From positions 21,251,501 through 21,315,500 of the forward strand of contig CM056732.1 in assembly GCA_029844215.1 (NCBI GenBank): DNA of 64,000 bases, given 5' to 3'. A program made the position numbers and the translations under genes. Below the pieces are notes generated by a model, which searched no databases, was not told where the DNA came from, and saw only the letters and a list, made by a program, of their open reading frames with translations. This document shows positions 1 to 10,959 of this stretch, piece by piece; the stretch's first letter is position 1, and each line of letters starts with the position of its first letter. Origin of the DNA: Przewalskia tangutica (lineage: Eukaryota > Streptophyta > Magnoliopsida > Solanales > Solanaceae).

Positions 1-1919
1 CTCCCTAGGGACTTTGTCGTATGCCTTCTCGAGGTCGATGAAAACCATATGTAAGTCTCTTTTCCTCTCCCTATACTGCTCCACCAATCTACTAATAAGA
101 TGAATGACTTCAGTAGTCGAACGCCCCGACATGAATCCAAACTGGTTCTCGAAAATAGACACGCCTCTCCTCTCCTTCATCTACACGACCATTTCCCAAA
201 TTTTCATAGTGTGGCTCAGCATCTTGATACCTCTATAGTTGTTGCAACTCTGGATATCACCTTTTTTTTGTAAAAGGAAATCATTGTACTCCACCTCCAT
301 TCTTCGGACATTCTTGTCGTCTTAAAAATGACGTTAAACAACTCAGTCAGCCACTCCAAACATGCCCTGCCTGCGCTCTTCCAACCGTAGCGAAAGCGAG
401 TCTTCATAGGCAATTATCACATTCAACTGGAATCTCATCAGGCCCGGTCGCTCATCCCTGCACATCCTGCGAACATCACCCTTAACCTCATCAACCTTAA
501 TTCTTCTACAATACCCAAAATCTCAGTACCTACCAAAATGCTCCAGATCTCCCAGCACAATGTCTCCATCTCCTTTTTTGTTCAAGAGTTTATGGAAATA
601 AGACTGCAACCTCCGCCTAATGTGTTTCCTCCACCAGTACTTTGCCATCCTCGTCCTTGATGCACCTCACGTGATCTAGGTCACGGGCCCTCCTACCCTT
701 GCCTTGGCTAGTCTGTACAACTTCTTATCCCCATCTTTCTCCTCTAATTCCACATACAGGCATTCAAAAGTCGTCATAACCACTAGCTTTGCATCCTTCC
801 TCGCCATCTTAACAATTCCCTATTCGTCAACTTCTCCACATTATCCTTGCTTTTTACCAATTTTGCATACGCCATTTTCTTCGCTTCCACATTCTCTTGA
901 ACTTTACCATTCCACCACCAGTCCCCTCGATGCCCACCACGGTTACCCCGCGGCTCCTAACACTTCTCTAGCTACCTCCCGAATACAATTGATTGTCCTA
1001 ACCCACATACCGATCACATCCCCACTACTCCCTCAAGCTCCCTTGGCCATCAACATCTCCCTTATCTCATTTGCACTAGTCATGGTCAAAATCCCCCATT
1101 GATTCTTAACCTATCATCCACAACCCTCTTCTTCTCCATTTTGATCTCCAAATCCATCATCAAAAGCTTATGTCGGATTGTAAGATCCTCCTTCGAAATA
1201 ACCTTGCAGTCTTTAAAAAGACCTTTGTCAACCTTCCTAAGGAGCAAAAAGTCTATTTGAGTCTTAGCCACCAAACTACGAAAAGTCACCAAGCGTTCTT
1301 CCTTTCTTCAGGAACCTCGAATTGGCTATCACCATCCCACAAGCTCTAGCGAACTCCAAAGGTGAGACGCCACCCCAACCCCGAGTCCAAAGCCTTCATG
1401 CACGTCGTCATAACCCCGGAAGTGACCCGATATGTCCATTGAAATCTCCTTCTACAAATAACTTCTCAGTGGGTGGTATACCTCATACCACCTCGCCCAA
1501 ATCTTCTCAAAAGCGTCTCTTCTCCTCCTCGTCCAAGCTCGTCTGCGGCGCATAAGCACTAATAATGTTCATAGTGAACACTCCAACTACCAACTTAATC
1601 GTCATCATCCTGTCATTGACCCTCCCCACCTCTACCACCTGATCGATTAGCTCGTTATCTACCAAAATGTCTACCCCATTTATATACTTCGACCTACCCG
1701 AGAACCATAACTTATACCCGTCTACATCCTTAGCCTTAGATCCTACCCATTTAGTCTCCTAGATACAGGCTATATTAATCGTCTCTTCTTAAGAATCTTA
1801 ACTAGCTCTATGGATTTCCCCGTTAAAGTCTCAATATTCCAAGACCCTATTCTCAGCCTAGCATCTCCCTTATCCCACTTACCCCCTAACTCTCGCCCAT
1901 GTCCGCGACCGAGAATAAT
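1..1919 (-). mobile_element. RTE-type LINE fragment in the LYAR-like gene's third intron
   Basis: This is a non-LTR retrotransposon on the minus strand. Reading right to left, an endonuclease/exonuclease/phosphatase region comes first (about 1900-1250), with the catalytic-type motif GDFNGHIGS encoded near 1450-1425. A linker follows, then the start of the reverse transcriptase, with the motifs WLTELFNVIFKT (around 350) and FIDLEKAYDKVPRE (around 50-1). The element continues past the left edge. Stops and frameshifts break the frame many times, so it is dead. It matches the copy at 15315-18375 closely, but that copy has about 800 bp more 5' sequence. Both the LINE and the host gene read leftward, and the LINE starts about 120 bp after the exon 3 donor site, so it sits in an intron. 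Lineage (RTE-like) is inferred from recognisable plant LINE motifs. Confidence 0.85.
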
Positions 1920-2041
1920 AAAATAATTTAATTGGACAAGGATAATACTGGTATCTCATGTCAAGCAAATATCCATAACTTTCCCTTCAATTCTTAGAAA
2001 GCTAATCAACAAGAAGAGAAAGATAAAAAGCTTCACCAGAC

Positions 2042-4130
2042 CTACAAAACCAAGGTGGACGCTCTGACAATCCAACATTGATGTCTACATCAGGCTTCTG
2101 CTTTGAATCAACGCCGGGCTTGGCAGGAGTACCATTTAAAGCTTTTCCTTGGCCCTTTGGACCATATTTCTCCTGAAGAAGATACAAAAAATACAAACCT
2201 ATAGATCAAAACACAACTCGAATAAGACACACAGATTTGGGAAGCAAAACTATATGAAAGTAAATACTTGCAACATAAAGTGGTGTGATGGACAGAAGAT
2301 GCATATATGTTGTCCCTACACAGATTAGGTTCCTGTTTGGGAGTGCCGTGTACTTGAGAAACCCGTAGTTTTAGCACGCAAAGTACTTTTTAAGTGTTTG
2401 GTTAATTTTTAAAAAGCACTTCTCGGAAAACTCAAGTTTGGAGCTTTTGTAAAAGATTTTGGACATAAGATAAGACATTGTTTCAAATAACAATTTAAAA
2501 ATTGGACGGTAACATTCTATTTGAAGTTAATTTTGTAAATGGAACAAAAGTGCATTGTAAAGTTATTGTATTACGCTTTAAGAGACATTTTAAGAACACC
2601 ATAGGGAAATACTTCATCATTCATACTTCCAAACATGCCTTATGCCAAGTCGGAAGAGAGGAAAATATTTTTCGTGGAAAATGTATTTCCTTGAGAAACT
2701 ATTTCAGTATCATTTTCTAGTGTTTTGTTGGGTATAATGTAGGTGACATGTGATAATCATACGATGTGGAAAGGGTATAAGAATAGTATTTTGCTGATAT
2801 TCTTTTGTATTAAAAATAAAAAAATGTGTCTAACAATTGGTTGAAGTGACATGGAGTAAGAGACTAAGAGTTGTGATATTTAGAAAGGAAAATGATTTGA
2901 AGGCAGTCATTTTTCCCCTTCCAATGGAGCTTATTTTCTTTGGGAAATATTTTCCTGTAACCAAACACCGGAGAATGATTTCATTACAGAGAAATACAAA
3001 ATATTTTTTTAATAACCAAACACTGGAAATTAATTTCATCAACGTGAAATAGGAAATATCTTCTGCCATAATTCAAACACATCTAGATGAAATTACATGA
3101 AGATTTTAGCAACCAAAAGTTGGAACTATACAAAGCTTTTGCAACTGAAAGTGAGAATGATAGTGAGGTATTTAGTCATTTATAGCTAATAACTTAGAAA
3201 GATAAGTATGGCCTATGGACCACGGCCCATTGTTATTTGATAACACTGGATAGAGAACTTACTACTAAGTAATATTCTAGAAGTTAGTTAAGAGAACAGT
3301 AATTGCATTGAAATGTTAAAAGGTATGTGTGTGTATTTGGCATTCTTGTAATTGAAAATATTGCAGATATCAAAACTGGGGTCTTAAAATACCACTAAGG
3401 GTGTGTTTTGGTATGGAAAATGAGAAAATTTTGGTTGGTCAAAATGTTCGGAAAATATTTTCTCTAGAAAAACAAGTTCCTTAAAAAATGAGGAAAATGA
3501 CTTCCCTAATGGTAGTAGGAAAACAAGTTCCATAAGTAACATTCCAAGTTCATTGTCTCCTCCCACACCACCCAACACTCCCATCTCACCTCTGTAGAGT
3601 TTTGCTAGATTACATATAATAAGTAAGAAACCACTTGTTTTCAAGAAAATATTTTCTAGGAAAACATTTTCCTTCATACCAAACACACCCTAAGAGTTTG
3701 AAGCTGAGGCATCAAAATTTGGCGAAGATTAGTTGCTAAAAAACCTTAAGTCGAGATAGGAAACAAGTAATGGCACAATTAACTTTGCAAAAAATAGAAA
3801 ATTGAAGTCGGAAATAGACTTGTCATAAACATAACATTATCCATACAATGAAAATGTAAATCATCAAAGAGGTAGAGAATATACCGCTTCAGAGATGCAT
3901 TGGGTGTGACATTCCACTGTTTGACGACTAAAAATCTCACCACAGTCAATGCAAGATAGCTAAACACAAAAACAATAAGTTAACTTCAAATCAATTACAT
4001 TCAAAATCTGAGTGAAGCCAAAAAGTATGGGGGAAAAATGAACCTTGAAAGCAGAACACATTCGGAAGTGGTTGGCCAATTTGGGTTTTTTGAGATTGTC
4101 TCCACAGTCTTCACACTGAAACCAAACCAT
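2042..4130 (-). CDS. LYAR-type C2HC zinc-finger protein gene, first three coding exons
   Basis: This is a split host gene. Exon 1 (4130-4044, 29 codons) starts MVWFQCEDCGDNLKKPK and ends CSAFK before a GT donor. Exon 2 (3959-3885, 25 codons) reads LSCIDCGEIFSRQTVECHTQ and follows a TTTAG acceptor. Exon 3 (2172-2042) encodes EKYGPKGQGK through ERPPWFC and ends in AG before a GT, leaving phase 2 so that a Ser codon is completed by the next exon. All phases agree and no exon has a stop. The CxxC...H...C pattern across exons 1-3 is the LYAR zinc finger. Animal LYAR is a nucleolar protein tied to ribosome biogenesis; plant relatives are sometimes named UBP1-associated protein 1C. The expected continuation (SLCNT-like second finger) is not in the window, because the next intron holds the LINE and runs off the left edge. 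Whether the allele is expressed cannot be seen. Confidence 0.85.
2173..3884 (-). other. Intron 2 of the LYAR-like gene
   Basis: This 1.7-kb intron runs from donor GCG|GTATAT to acceptor TTCTTCAG. It is AT-rich and holds one clear MITE (3399-3690). Further pieces around 2640-3020 carry GGAAAATATTTTCC-like palindromes and AACCAAACACCGG-type ends. They look like decayed members of similar miniature elements, but I could not define their borders. No coding exon is seen between the two splice sites. Confidence 0.6.
3399..3690. mobile_element. Tourist-like MITE
   Basis: The 292-bp element has terminal inverted repeats: GGGTGTGTTTTGGTATG on the left, and on the right GGGTGTGTTTGGTATG read on the minus strand. 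It is flanked on both sides by TAA (3396-3398 and 3691-3693), the 3-bp target duplication expected of PIF/Harbinger-derived MITEs. The interior is non-coding and rich in GGAAAATATTTTC-like palindromes. It lies inside intron 2 of the LYAR-like gene. Confidence 0.7.
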
Positions 4131-4400
4131 TCTTTTCACCTTCCTTCTACTATGCGATGGACAGAAACTTCCAGAGGATGCCGCGCATAGCAGAAGCTTA
4201 ATGCACCCGACTGATAAAGAGAAAAGAATGGGGTTTAAGGAGATTAGGGTTTAGGGATTGAGCAAAACACAAAGTCTGATTATGGGTTACTATGAAATGA
4301 ACACATCGGACGGGGTGAGTAGAATGGGCCGCTTTTTCTCTAGAAAATCAGGGCCCAAATTTGTAGACCCAATTATATTAGGTTCGATCGGTTCCAAAAT
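4131..4400 (-). promoter_or_regulatory. LYAR-like gene 5' UTR/promoter with telo-box and site II motifs
   Basis: On the minus strand a telo-box AAACCCTAA lies at 4252-4244, about 115 nt upstream of the ATG. TGGGCC site II motifs are at 4325-4330 (plus strand) and 4357-4352 (minus strand). In plants the telo-box plus site II pair is characteristic of promoters of ribosomal-protein and ribosome-biogenesis genes, which fits a nucleolar LYAR-type product. The transcription start is not determined. Confidence 0.65.
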
Positions 4401-4680
4401 ATTAGTCATTTTGGTGAATTGAATTTATTTCAAAATATAAAAGTTAATTATAGTTTTAAATTTCTTGCAAGATTTACAATTAATATTCTAATTGATGTGC
4501 TTTAAAATCAACAAGGTGCTATATTACATGTTAAAGGTGCAAGCCACTTTCAAGTGTGTTTTATGGACGTGCAGTTGATACGCATAGGTGATGCCATGAA
4601 ATATGTGTTGCTATTTCATTTTTGTATGCATTATAGTTTTGGTATGTGCTATTGTTCATTGAATATTTGAATGCATAGAC

Positions 4681-4861
4681 TTTTTTTGTTGTCGATGTGA
4701 AACCCGAATCGACGCAATACCGCAAACCACGTCAGCCGATTAACCACACTTGGCAAGCCATGTGTGACAGGCTCAACCAAGAAGGTTTATGCAGGGGATC
4801 GAACTCGTAACCTTGCGGTCCCGCGCTCTACTACTACACCAACTTGACTACCCTTGCAGGT
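4681..4861 (-). mobile_element. tRNA-derived SINE, full length, with target site duplication
   Basis: On the minus strand the element begins GGGTAGTCAAGTTGGTGTAG (box A-like), has a box B-like GAGTTCGATCCCC, and ends in an A-rich tail (T-run at 4681-4687 on plus). A 17-bp duplication TTTGAATGCATAGACTT flanks it at 4666-4682 and 4862-4878, so both ends are defined. The 3' half is shared with the truncated copy at 18591-18712. Confidence 0.85.
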
Positions 4862-4878
4862 TTTGAATGCATAGACTT

Positions 4879-5870
4879 GCTCCATGCTAGGGGTGTCAAT
4901 GATTTTGTTCGGTCAATTATTTAATAAAATTTGTCTAATATCATCTTTTGAGTTAGTTTATTTTGTATAATCAAAATTAAACTTTTTTCAAACTATCTCA
5001 ATTTCTCGTTGGTACCAGTATAGTTTGGTTAATTTGTAATAATTTTAAAACATTATTTAAGAGACGCAAATAGAACTTAGAACACGATAATATTTATACT
5101 TGCATAAGACTTTAGAAAAAATTCTCTACACATGTTTTCTATTTAAAAGACGATGAATCAATGAAACATGGATATAATAGATATTCATCCCACTACGTTA
5201 TAATAGTGTAAATAAATTATGCAAAAAACATGAAATGTAAATAACACAAATGGTATTTATTAAGATGTCACTCAAGAATAGAGTAAGAGGGTAGTAGGCG
5301 AAATTCTATGAATTGAATGGGACTTCAGCTTCGACAATCATATCCTTCCTCCAGCAAATAAGGTGGAGTGGGCAAGGCAGAGAAGACAAGAAAAATATGC
5401 ATATGTATTGAGTGTGTCAATTTTTTAACAAGGTCTTTGTTTTTATTGCTCAAAATATTAATAAATTTATTAGTTGCATATTACTTTTGAAAATCTCAGA
5501 AAGAATTTTGGTAACAATACCCAAAATGTCAAAGTTCTATCAAATGATATGATCTCCATAGTCAATTAGCAGATAATTATATACCATGAGTATATCATTA
5601 CAACTTAACACTTCATTAGGACAACGCGATGCACAAAACATCCTCGTTAACAGGGTTTGGAAAAGGATGTGATGTAGATAGTCTACCTTAATACAATGTT
5701 AACACTTCAGTATATGGTAAAAATAAGAGTAAATTTCACTCATCCCTTTGACGTAAAAGTCAACCAATAAAATGATAAAACAGTCGTCTGAATTTACAAA
5801 ATTAGATAACTATCCCTTGTTTGGAAAGAAAACTAATTTAATCATATATTAACTAAAACCTATTTTAGTG
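4879..5870. other. AT-rich intergenic stretch, nothing recognised
   Basis: I see no open frame with recognisable similarity, no element ends and no tandem structure here. Base composition is strongly AT-rich. Confidence 0.5.
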
Positions 5871-5872
5871 AT

Positions 5873-5992
5873 AAGGATCTAGTAGCTCAGTTGGTTGGCT
5901 ACATGAATTTTCACCTTGTTGGTGAGGGTTCGAATTTTCACGCTGTAATTTTCTTCCCATTTCCCCTTCTCTACCCCTATGTAATTAAAAAA
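5873..5992 (+). mobile_element. TS-like tRNA-derived SINE, short copy
   Basis: The sequence starts GGATCTAGTAGCTCAGTTGG, which carries box A, and has box B in GAGGGTTCGAATTTTC near 5925-5940. It ends in a pyrimidine-rich stretch followed by TTAAAAAAACAA. This resembles the TS SINE family of Solanaceae. Imperfect TTTTAGT-like sequences flank it, but a clean duplication is not evident. Confidence 0.65.
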
Positions 5993-6020
5993 ACAATTTT
6001 AATGGTTTTTTAGTTAATGC

Positions 6021-6088
6021 CACGATAAGATTCACAAATATATGAATAATAGTTCACGATAAGATTCACAAATATATGAATAATAGTT
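6021..6088. repeat. 34-bp perfect tandem duplication
   Basis: The 34-bp unit beginning CACGATAAGATTCACAAATA at 6021 is repeated immediately at 6055 without a mismatch. It is non-coding and lies between the TS-like SINE and the copia LTR. Confidence 0.9.
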
Positions 6089-6256
6089 CTGCACTCCCCA
6101 AGTGCTAATATATTGGACAAAGGAAAAAAAGATCAAAGATTCACCATTAACTTACGTACATTGAGTTGTTCCTCCCAACTAATCTTTATTTTTCATTATT
6201 CACAGTTATGGCTAATAAGGTTTGAGCATAGCTTCTCTATTGTCAATATATCAAAG

Positions 6257-7805
6257 TGTTGGGTTTCGGGTATGTTATGGAAATAAAAACAAATTAAAAG
6301 TAAAAATAAATTGAATGTCAATACAGTTTGCAAATGTCAGTGATAATGTCGTCCATCACAACTCACAACACTTCGATAAAACAGAAAAAATCTTTAAAGA
6401 GTAAAATGCAGCGTAAATAATAAAGAACACAAAGGTTTAATATTTACATAGGTTATATTGAATATATAACCTATGACGGTCAGAGAACGAAAGTATTATA
6501 TATATTTATATACAATTGAATAAATTCCTTCTTGTACAATTTTACAAAATAAAACAAAAGTAATTAAGAAGTCGCAGATGACTTCTGCCTGAAAAATATA
6601 TCTAAATAGACATAGACAACATCTCATTACAATTGCTTCAATGAAGAACAAATCTAGAATCTAAGCAGCAATTATAATGTTGGACAAAATGAACGAGCGC
6701 AGGCACCTCCCACTCTTTTTGGGGGCAAGGTCAACCATGTTCTATTTTTTAGATTGCTTGACACTCATTCGAATCGAATAGCTGAAACTACTAGAACTCC
6801 TATTTTTCTGCTTTAAGAGAAGCCTTCTAGCTCGTTTTAAAGTGTTAAAGAGAGAGATAGGACATTCTAAAGATAGTTGTTGAGGAAGCGATTTCTAACT
6901 ACGAGTCCGTTTTCAAGTGTCAAAAATCAAATAGAAAGAATTAAAAAGGAAAAAAAAAGTGTGTTTTTTCCTTTTTTCTTTTGGTCTCCCCTGTTGTTCT
7001 TCTTATTCCCCTCTTCTGTGACCTTCTTGATATGGAAAGGGGAAGACAGGGGCAGGGAAAGCTACTTCATTTGGGGCAGGCGCCGGACGTGCTCTTTCTT
7101 TTTAGTTTTTAGTTCGAGTTGGAGTGGAAGCAGTGAAGGAGGCGAGTTCCCTAACCTACGCGAGCAACAGCTACAGCTAGAGACAGTAAGATAGCTAGAG
7201 AGAGAAAATGGCGCTAATCAAATGATCGGCGGCTGCCAATATATCTCGTGGTAACAAAAATGTATTGTTCTAGGGTCTCTGGGGAAGAGGATCAAGTTGG
7301 CCCTTGCGAACAGCTTGGGTCGACACGCTCAGGCAACACTTGTGATCCAGTTTTCTGAAATGAATTCTTGAGAGCTCTCTTGATATTTTAACAATCTGAT
7401 TCTGGATATCGATTCACTCTTCTTCTCTCTGTATTTATAGTAGAGATTCTTTCTTGAAAAGCTCATCGACCTGTTGAAGAGGTTGAGGGAAAGGTGGGCA
7501 GACGATAAGGTTTGTTGGAGAAGATTATGGAGCAAAATCCTCTAACTTCTTGGACTTGTTCCCCAAGCTTAGCAACAACTTTGACTTGTTCTTCCCACGT
7601 TTTTCATCAGCTCCTAATCACTTTGCCAAGTTACTTTTCCATAGTGGTAAAAATCCCACGAGATTTACTTCAGTTCCGTGAAGTAAGGCAAAACTGTTTT
7701 ACAGAATGTTGGTCTGAATGTCGTGACATTTGTTCCAACATTACTGAATTTTAACTTAGTACTAAATGATATGTTGGACAAAATGTCACAACACCAAACC
7801 CAACA
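6257..7805 (-). mobile_element. 3' LTR of copia element 1
   Basis: The 1.55-kb LTR begins TGTTGGGTTT and ends AAACCCAACA, i.e. TG...CA with 10-bp inverted ends. It is bordered on its right by a polypurine tract, which fixes it as the 3' LTR of a minus-strand element. Its first ~58 bp recur at 15256-15314 as the remnant of the 5' LTR. Confidence 0.85.
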
Positions 7806-7828
7806 TTAACATTCTCCCCCTTTTTGTC
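7806..7828 (-). other. Polypurine tract of copia element 1
   Basis: Read on the minus strand, the purine-rich run AAAAAGGGGGAGAATG lies directly upstream of the 3' LTR. This is the usual second-strand priming site of copia elements. Confidence 0.8.
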
Positions 7829-8159
7829 TTTCTTCACAAAACCTATTATAGTATGTGCAAATGACTTACGACAATGTCATAGATGTCACAACATCTATGA
7901 TTACAACACTGCTCCTCCTTAACTTGTGATGACATACAAACAAACATATGTATAACAGTGTATATTACTATATAGAATTACACACAATGTTAGCACAATA
8001 TGCATATACACATCATAAATGATTTGAAGAAATAAGAAGGTTAAGCATTCATAAATCATCATCCAAAAAAAAAAAAAAATTGTCAAAATATTGTAAAATT
8101 ACATCCCAAATATCCAACCAAAACAAATTCAATTCATTAACTAATCAGTAATCATTCAC

Positions 8160-10122
8160 CAGCCATTTTCCCTTGCATATTATGCAGTAGTAGTAGCTTC
8201 CAGTAACTTTCTACTTCTGTATAATTTCACTGCTTTCCTCTCGCTCGCGCCAAAGAATCGTCGCTTTTCGTATATCGCCTTCTGCCGCTTTCAACTTTAG
8301 TCTTGTTAGCAGGACTTTCCTTCCAACAACTTGTTCTCTTTTCATGGAAACATCCATAACTTCTTCTGTAGCAACAACTTCTCCACTTGTGCATTCACCA
8401 GTCTCTCTCTGCTCCCTCTATATAGAGTCATCTCCCCATTTTTGTGAAGAAAGCAGAAGTAGAAAATGGTCTTTGACTTGAACTAGTGTATCTGTGACAT
8501 TATCAACTTCAACAATTTATAAGTTGATTTTAGCAATTTGTTCCACAAGCCAATTTGTAGACATTACAGACTGTCTTGGACCAGTGTTGCCCTGAATGTT
8601 GGGAACATTCCGGACAACATTTTCCCTATCTGCTTCTTTTGTCCAAGAGAGATCAATCACTCTCTATTTGCTCTTTAGAATAGTTTTATTGACAGTGTAG
8701 AGTTCAGGAGCTTTCCCCAAAATATCTCATCTCAAAGGCTCTAGGCCTTGGCTAGTTAGTACTTTGGAAATCAGAGAGGGAAAAGGAAGGATAGAAGTTA
8801 ATTCTTTTTCTGCTAGGTTGACATTTTGATAGAAAATTAACTTGCCTAGATCAACTTTGAGTCCTTTACCAATTTTGAAGAGTAGGAGGGCTTGTTCAGT
8901 TGTGATAACTGATTCATTTAGAGAGGAAAGTCAATTGTGAATTGCTATTTTGTGGAGAGTTGAAAATAGAGTTGTGAGTTTTTATGCTGGGCATCTAAGG
9001 ATCCATTTTTTAAGTATACCTCCAGTGAAATATTCTATCATTGTGTCCCTATTTGCAGTTATTGTATCTCTCACTCACTCTTCATTAAGACCCAAACATT
9101 GATTGACGACTGAAGGTGTAAATTGATACTTTATTGTGGAGATAAACCTTCCCAAATTTCTTTGAGAAGGTATCTTCTATAGGAGAGTTTAAATTTGCAT
9201 AGAACACCCTAACAAATTCATCAACATATAATTCATTTCCAGTATCAATAAGTTGTCTATCTTCCATAAAATCTACCAAACTATACTCAGAACAAGAGGC
9301 AATGTCTAATTCTCTTTTCGACCTAATTGATCTATTTCTATAGTAATCTCATTTATCATGTTTGGCTTTAGAGTATAATCTGTCAGATAAATCATTTACC
9401 TCATTATTTGTATCAGACAGGTTTGGGATGTTGGATTATGTACTGTTGGAGGAATTAAGAGAATGTGCCTCTTTTGATATTGACTAAAATGTTGCCTGAG
9501 ATGTTGTAGCATCTAGGGCAACATCTGAAACAACAGTTGATCTTGTAAATCTGGGAACTTTCGGAAGAAATTGCTCAATGGTGTTACATCAGGAATTTTC
9601 CTTTGTAGTGGCACATCTTGATGTTCAGAAGCAACAGTTTCCACTGGCACATCAACAGATTCTTCAGGAGCAGTCGATTATTCAGGTTCTCCTTGGGTTT
9701 CTTCATAGGACAGCTCATAATCAATGTCATCTGTGTCACTACTCGAACATGCAGGAACCTTAGTCTCAAATCTGGATTTCTTGGTGACAGGTTCTTGTTG
9801 GACAGTTCTCTCAAACACCCTACTTGACCTTCGGGTAGGAAAGGAGGAAGAACTAGTCCTCTTGCCTAGTATGGAGAAATCTGAAGTAGAATCTACATCG
9901 ATGGGGGTTATTGTCATCCCCATGATAGATGATTTCTAAGGGTTCTTGAACTGAGCTAAGAACAGTGATTGTACATTGTGGTGGACTGGTGCTCATAGGT
10001 GTGTTATGGGTGGTGTTGGCAGACACAGGGGTTGACATAAGAGATGTTTCCATGGGAGAGTTTGAAGGAGATGGTTTAGAGTTTTTGAGGTTTTTGGATG
10101 AAAAGTAAAGTAAAGGTTCCAT
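8160..10122 (-). pseudogene. Extra 3' ORF of copia element 1 (envelope-like position), decayed
   Basis: Minus-strand reading frames between pol and the polypurine tract encode a serine-rich, low-complexity N-terminal part (10122-9600, with KRTSSSSFPTRRSSR). A region with the motif VRVFYANLNSPIEDTF follows (9279-9085), then a downstream stretch containing KELTSILPFPSLI (around 8810-8770), all in shifting frames. Such an additional ORF after RNase H is typical of Sireviruses, where it is called envelope-like, and related domains are annotated as putative plant transposon protein. Stops and frameshifts are numerous. Function is unknown and the envelope name is positional only. Confidence 0.55.
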
Positions 10123-10950
10123 CGGTTTTGGTAGGGGTTTTACCGAAACCGATGTGATATTTTCTTTTCTTTTTTATTTTTACTTTTTAGAAAAAGACCA
10201 AGATGATAAAAAAGAAGAACAAATGGGGTAGATGTTTATACTATTGGCATTTTGTAAAATTCCTTATTTTTAGGTGTTTGATTTTTATTCAAAAACTTGC
10301 ACCTAAAATCTTGGGATAAAAATAAACACCCTATAATTTGGGATTTAATCTAATCCCTTTTAAATCTTGAATTCCAATTAAAACATGGCATAAGAATAGG
10401 GAAGAAACCCTGATTTTTCCAAAAGTCAGATACGAACAACATCCCAACAAAAATTATTTTCTGAAAATGTCAACAACAATGTTGGCAATATTTTGAACAA
10501 CACAAATATTATGATCCCGCAAGAACTTTTCATTTTGGCAATAAATCAAGAAACATTTTATATGTGTTTTATGAGTTTAACCATTGGACCAATGTAACAT
10601 TTTTCATCATGTCCTTGATCTAATCATAAACCATATTATTTTTCGTGTAAAAAAATAAGAATACGTATTTAGTATTCTTATAATTTCTTTTTAAGCACTT
10701 GATACTCCTATAGAATAGGAACATTACCATTTCAAGGACTTTGTCCATTTTGCACAGTTGCCAAAAATTTGTAAAGGCTTTGTCTTATTTTAATACTCAC
10801 TTTTTATGATATTTAATATCATCGCAGAGAACAGTATCACCTTGGAATCATGTTCTTATTGAATGATCATGCTTGTGTGACCAAAAGTAATGCACTATAC
10901 AACAACAATAATCAGATTATGATATTACATAGGTAAATATCACCCGAAAT
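10123..10950. other. AT-rich spacer between pol and the extra ORF
   Basis: No coding similarity or repeat structure is recognised. It is part of the interior of copia element 1. Confidence 0.5.
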
Positions 10951-10959
10951 GTTACAGAC

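Noticed and set aside
704..1555. Plus-strand open frames with Ser/Pro/His-rich products
   Set aside because: They are antisense to the LINE endonuclease region, and the same shadows recur at 15.9-16.9 kb.
4800..4861. Possible tRNA gene
   Set aside because: Boxes A and B belong to the SINE head. No cloverleaf with acceptor stem could be formed, and a target duplication proves retroposition.
6877..7194. 105-codon open frame, Lys/Phe-rich
   Set aside because: It lies inside the copia LTR in low-complexity sequence.
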